NCBI RefSeq assembly: GCF_008698235.1
Contig: NZ_PEBH01000005.1
Span: 29,532-93,531 of the forward strand
Direction of reading: 5' to 3'
DNA from: Bifidobacterium rousetti
GTDB taxonomy: Bacteria; Actinomycetota; Actinomycetes; Actinomycetales; Bifidobacteriaceae
DNA length: 64,000 nt
The notes under the pieces are model-generated. The model was given only the letters and a program-made list of their open reading frames with translations. It had not been told where the DNA came from and did not search any database. The position numbers and the translations under genes are program-made. Shown in pieces: positions 18,507 to 27,456 of the stretch; position 1 is the first letter of the stretch, and every line of letters begins with the position of its first letter.

Positions 18507-18643
18507 CATTTCTTAGGCACTTTCTGCATTTCTTAGGCAGGTGGGTGGCGAGCCAGCGAACCGAAATCCCTTATTTTCAAGGGCATGTTTGCCCGATTCG
18601 CCCTGTGACCTGCCTAAGAAATGCAAAATGTGCCTAAGAAATG
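18507..18643. repeat. Inverted pair of 20-bp-period iterons (CATTTCTTAGGCA)
   Basis: CATTTCTTAGGCA occurs at 18507 and 18527. Its complement TGCCTAAGAAATG occurs at 18611 and 18631. Each arm is thus a 20-base-period tandem pair, and the two arms are inverted copies around a 68-base core. The element fills the gap between fprA and the P1B ATPase. The architecture parallels the elements at 3218, 21431 and 54255, although the motif differs. Confidence 0.9.
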
Positions 18644-18721
18644 AATCGCGGACGCCATCCAGACCCGCCATCCGGGCGAGATGCGATCGATGGAGGCCGG
18701 TGGAGGCTCGCTGTCGGCCAC

Positions 18722-21100
18722 TCACTCACGGTCGAGGACGGCGGTCAGTGCCCAGAGGATGCTCACCACGTCAATGCCCTCCTGCAGGAAGGCACCGACG
18801 ACGACCGGGATCAGGTCGAACGCGGCCGCGACCATGCCGATGACGGCGAGCGCGAGTCCGAGGATCACGGCCTGAAGCATCACGCACTTGGTGCGCCGGG
18901 CGATCGCGATCGCGCGCGGCACGGCGGCGATGTCGTCGTTCATGATGACGACCTGCGCCGATTCGGATGCGGCGGTGGACGTGCCGTCGGTCATCGCGAC
19001 GCCGATACCGGCGGCCGCGAGCACGGGCGCGTCGTTCACGCCGTCGCCGACCATCATCGTGACCGGTGAGTGGGCGTCACGCACCGCGGCGACTTTATCC
19101 TCCGGAAACAGTTCGGCGTGGACCTCGTCAATGCCGACCTCGCGGGCGATGATCTCGGCGGAGGCGCGCTTGTCGCCGGTGAGCATCGTCAGCTTTTCGA
19201 CCCCCAGCGCGTGCAGGCCGTCAAGCACCTTGCGCGCGTTGGCGCGCGGCACGTCTCGCAGCACGATGCGTCCGATGAGCGATCCGTCGACCGACACGTA
19301 CGAGGCCATCTCGTCCGCCGCGAGCGCGCCGAAGCGGGTGCGCCGCAGGCCGGCTTGGGCATCGGCCGGGACGGCGGACAGGCCGGCCGCGGCGAATGCT
19401 GACGGCTGCTGCATCCCCGAACCAAGACCGGAACCAAGACCGGAACCAGACCCGGTGGCCAGGAATCCGTCGTCGCCGGCGGCCGCGAAGGAGAGTCGTC
19501 CGACGCGCACCGCATGGCCGTTGACCTCGGCGGCGATGCCCTTGCCCGCGATCTCCTCGACGTGTTTGACGACCGGGTAGTCGCGACCGTGCCCGGACCA
19601 GCTCGCCTCCGGTTCCGGGCAGGCGCGCTGCCCGGCGGCGTAACGGGCGTGGAGGCGTTCGATCGCGTCGCGCCCGGCAACCGCGATGCCCTTGGCGAGC
19701 ACGTGCACCGAGTAGCTTTCGACCACGCCGGCGAACATCAGGACATGGTCCTCGTCAAGTCGCGGGCGGCGGGGCGAAGCGACGTCATCGTCCGGCGGAT
19801 TCAGCAGTTCGACGCGGACGACCTGCGGCTGTTTGACGGTCAGCGTGCCGGTTTTGTCGAAGAACACCTGTGTGACGCGTCCCAGCGATTCGAGCACATC
19901 CTGCGTTTTGATGAGGATGCCGGCGGCGGCGAGTCGCCCTGTTCCCGCGATGTATGCGACCGGCGCGGCGATGAGCAGCGGGCACGGCGTGGCGAGCACG
20001 AGCACCTGCGCGAATCGCGTCGGCGTGCCAGATACGGCCCAAGCTACGCCCGCGATGACGAGCGAGATCACGGTGAACGGCACGGCGAGCCGGTCGGCGG
20101 CGCGCACGACCGCGGGGCGCGACTCCTGCGCCTCGGAAACGAGCGCGAGGATGCGCTGGTACTGCGAGTCGGCGGCGACCTGCGTGGCGCGCATCGCGAG
20201 GGTGGTCGCGCCGTTCACCGCACCGGACATGACGCGCGCGCCGGCGTACACCTCGCGCGGCACCGGCTCGCCGTTGATCGCGCTCAGGTCGAGCGTGGCG
20301 GAGCCGGAGAGCAGTTCGCCGTCGACCGGCACGGTCTCCCCCGGCAGCACGATGATCACGTCGCCGAGCTTCACCCGGTCGACCGGCACGGTCTCGAACC
20401 AGGAGTCGCCGGTTCCCTCGCCGATGCCGGGCATGTTCGAGATGTGCGCGGTGCGCGGTGCGGCCTGAAGCAACGTAGTCAGGCTGTGTTCGGCCTTCGA
20501 TTGCGCGTATTCCTCGATCGCCTCGCCGGAGGTGATCATCAGAACGACGGCCCAGCTGGCCCAGTATTCGCCGACCGCGAGGGTGGAGAGCAGCGCCATC
20601 ACGGCGAGCAGGTCGACGCCGACCTGTCCGTGGCGGATGTCGTCGATCATGCCGCGCACGGTGTCGACGACCGTGTAGGCGACGAGCGCGACGACGATCC
20701 ACTGACCGATCGACGGGTCGGGCGGAAACGACACCGCGTTGGATGAGGCCACGTCGCCCGCATGGGACACTGCAGCCACTGCCCATGGCGCGCTCCCCCA
20801 CAGCTTTGCGTCCCACAGCAACGCGATCGGGATCGCGGACAGGATCACGACCGGCAGCATCGGCACGCGTCGGCAGAGGCGCACGACGGCAGTGAACAGG
20901 CTACCGATGCGGTCGGGAATGGGCTTGGAATCGGGGGAATCAGGTGCTGAGTGATTGCCGGAACCGGGCTTGTCGGGGCGGTCGGGTCGGTTTCGAGAGG
21001 GAACATTGACGGTTGGCTCGGAGCCTGTCGCGTTGGCGCCCGTTACGTTGCCATCTGTTGTGTTTGTTACGTTTGTTGCGTTGCCGTTGAGTCGGCTCAT
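18722..21100 (-). CDS. Heavy-metal P1B-type ATPase with atypical motifs
   Basis: Predicted metal-exporting ATPase, 792 residues, with an AAGGAA site before the start. Residues 1-65 are Asn/Thr/Pro-rich low complexity; no CXXC metal-binding domain is present. Membrane helices begin near 75. The metal-binding transmembrane motif is ATPCPLLIAAP near 372, the phosphorylation site is FFDKTGTLTVKQPQV near 412, and GDGVNDAPVLAAAGIGVAM lies near 688. Two usual signatures are altered. The actuator TGE reads NGE (INGEPVPREV, near 275), and the P1B-specific HP dipeptide reads HV (SVHVLAKGI). It may therefore be slow, altered or specialised. Zn/Cd/Co is more likely than Cu from the CPL-type motif, without certainty. 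Confidence 0.85.
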   Translation of the reverse strand: MSRLNGNATNVTNTTDGNVTGANATGSEPTVNVPSRNRPDRPDKPGSGNHSAPDSPDSKPIPDRIGSLFTAVVRLCRRVPMLPVVILSAIPIALLWDAKLWGSAPWAVAAVSHAGDVASSNAVSFPPDPSIGQWIVVALVAYTVVDTVRGMIDDIRHGQVGVDLLAVMALLSTLAVGEYWASWAVVLMITSGEAIEEYAQSKAEHSLTTLLQAAPRTAHISNMPGIGEGTGDSWFETVPVDRVKLGDVIIVLPGETVPVDGELLSGSATLDLSAINGEPVPREVYAGARVMSGAVNGATTLAMRATQVAADSQYQRILALVSEAQESRPAVVRAADRLAVPFTVISLVIAGVAWAVSGTPTRFAQVLVLATPCPLLIAAPVAYIAGTGRLAAAGILIKTQDVLESLGRVTQVFFDKTGTLTVKQPQVVRVELLNPPDDDVASPRRPRLDEDHVLMFAGVVESYSVHVLAKGIAVAGRDAIERLHARYAAGQRACPEPEASWSGHGRDYPVVKHVEEIAGKGIAAEVNGHAVRVGRLSFAAAGDDGFLATGSGSGLGSGLGSGMQQPSAFAAAGLSAVPADAQAGLRRTRFGALAADEMASYVSVDGSLIGRIVLRDVPRANARKVLDGLHALGVEKLTMLTGDKRASAEIIAREVGIDEVHAELFPEDKVAAVRDAHSPVTMMVGDGVNDAPVLAAAGIGVAMTDGTSTAASESAQVVIMNDDIAAVPRAIAIARRTKCVMLQAVILGLALAVIGMVAAAFDLIPVVVGAFLQEGIDVVSILWALTAVLDRE

Positions 21101-21430
21101 TGGTATTCCTTACGTTGGTCAGGGCCCTGCGGCTACGTTGCTGGCGGAGTCCTTCCCGGTATCGGTTCGGTGGTTCGCAAACGTGCCGCACGGCGGTGCG
21201 GTCACGCCTTGTTAACCCATCGACGCATGCAACACGTCGGTTCCCGTACCACGGAAAGCCAAGTGCGTGTGATGCGTTCGATACACGGCGTAAAGATTCG
21301 TTATTCAGTTTTCGAGGGTTATGGTAACAACTCACAGTGACACCGCACACGGCGGCACCGCCCCTCCCACGAGATACCACCCTCCCCCACGGTGGCATAC
21401 GCACCCTTTACGAGGTTCCGATTGCCCCTC

Positions 21431-21572
21431 CATCGCGCGGTCTGCACGCACATGGCGCGGTGATTGTCCCATGAAGTAGTGAAATCCCCATGGCGCGGTG
21501 ACGCAAAACGGCGGAATCATGCGGTTTTAGGAAAACGGCTCACCGCTTCATGGGAAAGTCACCGCGCGATGG
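21431..21572. repeat. Inverted iteron element, motif CATGGCGCGGTGA
   Basis: Forward copies start at 21431 (CATCGCGCGGT, degenerate), 21451, 21470 (CATGAAGTAGTGA) and 21489, a period of 19-20 bases. Inverted copies TCACCGCTTCATG and TCACCGCGCGATG start at 21540 and 21559, 19 bases apart. The intervening core contains GCGGAATCATGCGG. The element lies in the roughly 930-base gap between the metal ATPase and the ABC ATPase. Beyond it (21575-21690) are imperfect repeats of CCCATGGGA(GACAGGG) type, and an ACACAACACA microsatellite at about 21760-21790. Confidence 0.85.
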
Positions 21573-21824
21573 CACCGGGAACTGCACCATGGGAAACCGT
21601 GCCAAGGGCACCCCTTGGGAGACAGGGGCACCCCATGGGAACCGGTGACACCCCATGGGAGACAGGGACAACCCACGGGAACCATGGATGCCGCTCCAAG
21701 CTGGAGGGCAATGGCGCGCAGGTCGTCGTGGAAGCCTAGGCGCCATGGATGCCACACCACACCGCAACACAACACAACACAACACACCCGCAACGCGCTA
21801 TGACACACCAACATCGCACACAAA

Positions 21825-21856
21825 AAAGAAGCCCCGCAACATAGCGGGGCTTCTTC
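21825..21856 (-). terminator. Strong intrinsic terminator of the sugar ABC ATPase gene
   Basis: On the minus strand, GAAGAAGCCCCGC-TATGTT-GCGGGGCTTC is followed by TTTTTTG. This is a textbook Rho-independent terminator. It lies about 180 bases beyond the stop codon of the ABC ATPase gene. Confidence 0.9.
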
Positions 21857-22034
21857 CACGAGACGAAATAGAGAGGAAGAGAGACGTCTCGTGTAATGGT
21901 TGACCGAACCAACAACTGTTCGGTCAAGTCTTATCAGCCAATCGCCAACCCGGCGGGCAGGGCCGCCGACCGGCCGGTCACAGGGACCACGCCGGCGGCA
22001 GTCAGCTACCGGAAGCGATTGGGCGGAATCGGGC

Positions 22035-23162
<1,128 letters not shown>

Positions 23163-23379
23163 GATGTTCATCCTTTCAGAGGCAGGTACGTGCCTCACGA
23201 TCCGTTGTAAAGGGATTACTGCTGTTTGTTACTGTCTGTGCTTTGATCCGTTCGTCACCTTCCGCCGCATCGCTGCAACATCCGGTAAACCGCAAACCTC
23301 GGCGTTTACTTGTGCGGACCCTCCGGACTCCTCCGTCGAGCCTGCGCTTCACTATACACGGTCTGACGGCCAAATCAAG

Positions 23380-23391
23380 GAAAGCGCTTTC
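23380..23391. promoter_or_regulatory. Palindromic LacI/CcpA-like operator
   Basis: GAAAGCGCTTTC is a perfect 12-base palindrome with the central CG typical of LacI-family operators. It lies upstream of the ABC ATPase gene, and on its other side about 60 bases from the glycosyltransferase stop. Position and type suggest control of the ATPase gene by a carbohydrate-responsive LacI-family regulator. Confidence 0.6.
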
Positions 23392-23449
23392 GCAGGCGTT
23401 TCATGAACAGCTTCGGCGTGTCGCGAATGGGGGTCGGCTACACGCGCGA

Positions 23450-24676
23450 TCAGTGCGATTCGAAGATGACGCCGTTGCGTTCGGCGAGACGCTCCTCGCG
23501 ACGCAGCTGCTCCCCGTCGATGCGATTCCCCTCGCGCTCGTGATGCTCCTCGGCGGCCTCCTGCATCGAATCCGCCCATTGGATGCGCATCTGGCGCCAG
23601 TCCTCGCGCATGTCGTGGAACAGGTCGGCCAGCGACGGCTTGTCATCCGACTCGTCCTTCCCCGCCACCGGAATCGACGCGCCCTCGACCAGCCCGTTCA
23701 CGCCGTTGGCGAGCGCGAGCCTCAGGATGCCGAGCAGTTCGCGCAGCGCGTCCGGAATCGTCTCGCTGTCGTCCTTCTCGACGTCGCTGCGCAATCCGTC
23801 GATGCGCCGGCGCAGCACGTCCGCGTCCTCGGGGTCGATCTTGAGGCCGGCGATCAGCGACTGTCGCATCGTCTCGTAGTCGAGGTTGGCGAAGAAGTTG
23901 AGCTGCTGGAGCTTCATGAATCCCTTGAGTTCGGGGAAGCGCTCGTCGATGTACTCCTCGCGGTCGTCGGCGGCCTTCATCCAGTCGCGCATGAGCCTAG
24001 GGTCGGCCGTAGCGGTGATCGACCCGCCGCGCATGCGGTAGTGGTAGAGCACCTCGGGGATGCGCACGACGCGCGTCGCGGCGCCGATCACGTTGCAGAT
24101 GCGCGACAGATCCTCGATCTTGCGGCCCACGGGGAACGCGAACCCGGTGCCCTGATAGGTGGACGCGGGCGCGAGGAACGCCCAGAAATAGCCGTCGATC
24201 TCGGCCTTGACCTGCATCTTGACCGCCTCGACCGGGGCGAGCACCTGCACCTGGTCGAAATCGTTGTGCCGGTAGTCGGACAGCAGCGTCCTGCCGGATT
24301 CGGAGATCGTGTCGAACTTGAACATCACGAGGTCGGCGTCGTACTTGCGCATCGCACCGAGGCAGTCCTCGACGAGGTTCGGCGCGACGGTGTCGTCCGA
24401 ATCGGCGAAGTAGATGTAGTCGCCGGTGGCGTGCGCGATGCCGGCGTTGCGCGCGTCGGACAGGCCGCCGTTGGGTTTGTGGACGACGCGCACTCGGGGG
24501 TCGCGCGCGGCCCATGCGTCGCACATCGCGGGACATTCGTCGGGCGATCCGTCGTCGACGAGCAGGATCTCGAGGTTCCGGTACGTCTGCGCGACGACTG
24601 ATTCCACGCACGCGTCGAGGAACCGCGCGACCTTGTAGACCGGGATGATGACGCTGACCAACGGCTCTTGTTCCAT
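23450..24676 (-). CDS. Family 2 glycosyltransferase
   Basis: Predicted transferase of an activated sugar onto an extracellular glycan precursor. The start at 24676 (MEQEPLVSVIIPVYKV) fits the GT2 fold; the longer open frame upstream adds 42 unrelated Arg/Pro-rich residues. The 408-residue protein has SVIIPVYKVARFLDACVES at 8-26, LLVDDGSPDECP near 38, KPNGGLSDARNAGIAHATG near 70, and the metal-binding DSDD near 97. The C-terminal 180 residues are helical and charged without membrane segments. No other polysaccharide genes adjoin it, so the acceptor is unknown. Confidence 0.88.
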   Translation of the reverse strand: MEQEPLVSVIIPVYKVARFLDACVESVVAQTYRNLEILLVDDGSPDECPAMCDAWAARDPRVRVVHKPNGGLSDARNAGIAHATGDYIYFADSDDTVAPNLVEDCLGAMRKYDADLVMFKFDTISESGRTLLSDYRHNDFDQVQVLAPVEAVKMQVKAEIDGYFWAFLAPASTYQGTGFAFPVGRKIEDLSRICNVIGAATRVVRIPEVLYHYRMRGGSITATADPRLMRDWMKAADDREEYIDERFPELKGFMKLQQLNFFANLDYETMRQSLIAGLKIDPEDADVLRRRIDGLRSDVEKDDSETIPDALRELLGILRLALANGVNGLVEGASIPVAGKDESDDKPSLADLFHDMREDWRQMRIQWADSMQEAAEEHHEREGNRIDGEQLRREERLAERNGVIFESH

Positions 24677-24770
24677 GCGCACCAGAGTAACGCCTTGAAA
24701 CGAACAAACGGTGAAGCCCCACCCCCGAAACCCGGACGGCTGTGGGACGGCTGGGACCACTGCGGGACGA

Positions 24771-24920
24771 CTACACCGCGGCCGGCCCCGACACCCGCTC
24801 ATAGATCAGCACGATCTGATCGTCGTGGATCACCGTGTCACGGGTCTCGCCGTCCAATGGCTGCGGACCCTGCGAGGCCGTGATGTCGATAACGCCCGGC
24901 AGCCGCGATCCGGAATGAGG
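24771..24920 (-). pseudogene. C-terminal remnant of an unidentified gene
   Basis: On the minus strand an open stretch of about 50 codons ends at a TAG (24771-24773). It reads ...RLPGVIDITASQGPQPL, then DGETRDTVIHDDQIVLIYER and VSGPAAV. Its composition and codon use look like real protein, but it has no start codon, no ribosome binding site and an in-frame stop about 10 codons above. It is best read as the tail of a gene whose remainder was lost, at the left edge of the accessory segment. I do not recognise the parent family. Confidence 0.5.
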
Positions 24921-24976
24921 CACCGGACTCGCCACATGGTACCGGAGTCACGGCATGCCCCGGACTCGCCACATGA
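24910..24976. repeat. Short repeats CCGGACTCGCCACATG
   Basis: CCGGACTCGCCACATG occurs at 24923 and 24960, with a diverged copy CCGGAGTCACGGCATG at 24942, giving spacings of 19 and 18 bases. It abuts the gene remnant and precedes the 33-bp iterons of the following ATPase. Confidence 0.7.
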
Positions 24977-25021
24977 CGCCAATCCGTTTCCGGTCTCGCT
25001 CGCAACCGATCGCACTCCCCC

Positions 25022-25107
25022 GAACTGCGGCATTTTGCACAAAAACGCCATTTTGAACTGCGGCATTTTGCACAAAAACGCCGATTTGAACTGCGGCATT
25101 TTGCACA
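25022..25107 (+). repeat. Iteron array, 33-bp period x3, upstream of ATPase A
   Basis: GAACTGCGGCATTTTGCACA starts at 25022, 25055 and 25088, an exact 33-base period. The intervening AAAACGCCATTTT is also largely conserved between units. It ends 70 bases before the ATPase start, with a -10-like TATAAG at 25131 between them. It is not a CRISPR: the inter-repeat bases are themselves repeated. Confidence 0.92.
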
Positions 25108-25176
25108 TACGGCACCCTGAGCACTACTCTTATAAGGGAAATCGCCACACCATCACCATCTGCAAGGAGAACAAGG

Positions 25177-26562
25177 ATGCTACGGCGTAAAATCACTGAC
25201 GAACTGCGGGCATGGAAGCAAGCGGGCACCGGCAAAGCGCTTTTTCTCACCGGCGCCCGTCAGATTGGAAAAAGCACCGCAATACGCGAGTTCGCCCGCG
25301 CAGAATACCCTATCCTTGCGGAAATCAACCTCTACGAGGACAAAGCCGCCGCAAGGGCCCTTGCCGCGGCATCCGACACGCAGGATTTCATCAGCAGGAT
25401 AGCCCTGTTCTCCCATCAGACACTCATTCCGGGCAAAACCGTGGTGTTCCTGGACGAAGTGCAGGAACAGCCCGATGTGATGACCATGGTCAAATTCCTC
25501 GTGGAAGACGGGCAGTTCGATTACATCCTGTCAGGCTCCATGCTGGGGACGGAACTCAAAGGCGTGCGCTCCTACCCGGTCGGTTCGGTCATCGAGAAAA
25601 CCATGAGACCGATGGACTTCGAAGAATTCTGCTGGGCCATCGGCGTGCAGCATTCCACATTGGACATGATTCTCGATTGCTGCGCCACAGGAAAGCCCGT
25701 AGACCCGCACATTCATCAGGCCATGCTGACGAACTACCGCTCATATCTGCTGGTCGGCGGCATGCCGGAGGCGGTGCAGCTGTTCATCACCACCAACGGG
25801 AATCTCTCCGCGGTGCGCTCATTGCAGAATGAGCTGAATCGCCAATACCGGCTGGACATCTCCAAGTACGCCGGGAACCGATCATTGCAGGTGCAGGAGA
25901 TCTTCGACCGGATGCCGACCCAACTCATTGAAGGCAACGGTCGATTCGCGGTATCGTCCATCGGCCGGGGAGCACGCTACGAACGCAACCAACAGGATTT
26001 CCTATGGCTGGTCGACGCCGGGGTCGCATTGAAGACGAATTGCGTGACAGAACCGAAATCACCGCTCATGCGCACATCGCAATCGCCGAAATTCAAACTC
26101 TACCAGTCCGATACCGGCATGCTGATGGCACGCTATCCAATCACCACGTCCCGCGCCGCATATCTCGCAGATCCCTCCCCGAATCTCGGGGCGTTGTACG
26201 AGAACGTCATCGCGCAAGAACTTGCCGCGCAAGGCGTGGCCTTGTATTACTACATGGCCAAGAAACACGGGGAGGTCGATTTCATCGCAGACGCCCAGGA
26301 CGGCACAACCATACCGTTCGAAGTCAAATCAGGCCGCAGCTACCGCACCCATGCGGCCATCGACGCGGCGATGGCGAATCCGGACTATCGGATCGCACGC
26401 GGCGTGGTACTGTCCCGTTCCAACGTGGAACAGGACGGCGACGTCACCTACCTGCCGCTGTATGCGTCGTGGTGTCTGGCGGAGCTGTATGGCCTCATCT
26501 CCACCAACGATGATGCACGCAGTAGGGCCGATCCGTTCATCATCTCCACGATTGCGGTATAG
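25177..26562 (+). CDS. ATPase A: AAA-type ATPase with C-terminal DUF4143 domain
   Basis: The function of this family is unknown. The 461-residue protein has an N-terminal AAA domain with Walker A GARQIGKST at 26-34, Walker B VVFLDEVQ at about 89-96 and a sensor-like YILSGSMLG near 124. A winged-helix-like middle follows, then a C-terminal DUF4143 region of PD-(D/E)XK nuclease type, in which ALYENVIAQEL, GEVDFIAD and IPFEVKSGRS match the E...D...ExK pattern. Start at 25177 with AAGGAG upstream. It is monocistronic with a private 33-bp iteron array before it. Such ATPases are abundant in gut anaerobes and are often thought to be mobile or defence-related. That view is general and not shown here. 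Confidence 0.88.
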   Translation: MLRRKITDELRAWKQAGTGKALFLTGARQIGKSTAIREFARAEYPILAEINLYEDKAAARALAAASDTQDFISRIALFSHQTLIPGKTVVFLDEVQEQPDVMTMVKFLVEDGQFDYILSGSMLGTELKGVRSYPVGSVIEKTMRPMDFEEFCWAIGVQHSTLDMILDCCATGKPVDPHIHQAMLTNYRSYLLVGGMPEAVQLFITTNGNLSAVRSLQNELNRQYRLDISKYAGNRSLQVQEIFDRMPTQLIEGNGRFAVSSIGRGARYERNQQDFLWLVDAGVALKTNCVTEPKSPLMRTSQSPKFKLYQSDTGMLMARYPITTSRAAYLADPSPNLGALYENVIAQELAAQGVALYYYMAKKHGEVDFIADAQDGTTIPFEVKSGRSYRTHAAIDAAMANPDYRIARGVVLSRSNVEQDGDVTYLPLYASWCLAELYGLISTNDDARSRADPFIISTIAV

Positions 26563-26673
26563 GCTGAGGCAAGGCGTTCCTCCTGTTGCTGTTGCGGCGG
26601 GGCCGCCGCGGCCTCTCACCCTCACCGATACAATCGAACCGTAGGGATGCGAGGTTGCGCGAGGGAGGTTCGC

Positions 26674-27456
26674 ATGCGCGAGATCCGTGTCGGGGTGGTC
26701 GAGGACGACGCCGCCGCATGCCAGCAGGTGCTGGACTATCTCAATCGCTATCAGGCGGAAAGCCAGGAAGGCGGACAGCCCGGCCAAAACAGCCAGAACG
26801 GCCAGCCCGGAAACGGCGTGCGATTCACCGTGTCCGTGTTCGACGACGGCGAGAAGATCGTAGAGCAATACCGGCCGGTGTACGACATCCTGCTGCTCGA
26901 CATCGAGATGAAGCGCATGGACGGCATGGAGGCGGCGCGGCGCATCCGCGAGCGCGACGACTCGGTCGTGATCGTGTTCATCACCGCGGCGCCGCAGTAC
27001 GCGATCAACGGCTATCAGGTGGGCGCGCTGTCGTACCTGCTGAAGCCGGTGCCGTGGTTCGCGTTCAAGCAGGAGATGAAGCGGTCGATCGACATGGTGC
27101 GCCGGCGCGCGGACGATGCGATGCTCATCGAGGCGGGCGGACGCCAGCAGCGTCTGGAGCTGGCCGACGTGCTGTATGTGGAGTCGATCCGGCACACGAT
27201 CATCATCCACACGCTGAGCGGGAAGCTGTCGGTGACGGGCACGCTGAAGTCGTTCGAGGAGCGGCTCGCGGCGCGTGATTTCTTCCGTTCGAACTCGTGC
27301 TATCTGGTGAACCTGCGGCATGTGCGCGGCATGGAGGATCAGGACTGCGTGATGTCGAACGGCGAGCGCCTGCGCGTGAGTCGCCCGCGCAAGAAGGCGT
27401 TCATGACCGCGCTGGCCGAGTACATGGGCGGCGCCGGCGGGACCGGCCTCGCGTGA
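26674..27456 (+). CDS. LytTR-family response regulator
   Basis: Transcriptional regulator of an AgrA/LytR-type two-component system. The ATG at 26674 has GAGGGAGG upstream and gives 260 residues. The receiver domain (1-135) has EDD near 10, the phospho-acceptor in LLLDIEMKRMDGMEA near 80, and the conserved Lys in YLLKPV near 123. A Gln/Gly/Asn-rich insert of about 20 residues (30-50) is unusual inside a receiver. The LytTR DNA-binding domain covers about 150-250: VLYVESIRHTIIIHT, FFRSNSCYLVNLRHV and LRVSRPRKKAF. It overlaps the kinase gene by one base (TGATG), so the two are translated together. Confidence 0.93.
   Translation: MREIRVGVVEDDAAACQQVLDYLNRYQAESQEGGQPGQNSQNGQPGNGVRFTVSVFDDGEKIVEQYRPVYDILLLDIEMKRMDGMEAARRIRERDDSVVIVFITAAPQYAINGYQVGALSYLLKPVPWFAFKQEMKRSIDMVRRRADDAMLIEAGGRQQRLELADVLYVESIRHTIIIHTLSGKLSVTGTLKSFEERLAARDFFRSNSCYLVNLRHVRGMEDQDCVMSNGERLRVSRPRKKAFMTALAEYMGGAGGTGLA

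Noticed and set aside
25022..25107. CRISPR array
   Set aside because: The bases between units are themselves repeated, there are only three units and no cas genes. The 62-bp arrays have half-sites and conserved, not unique, intervals, and the 32-bp array has an 8-16 bp core; none fits a CRISPR.
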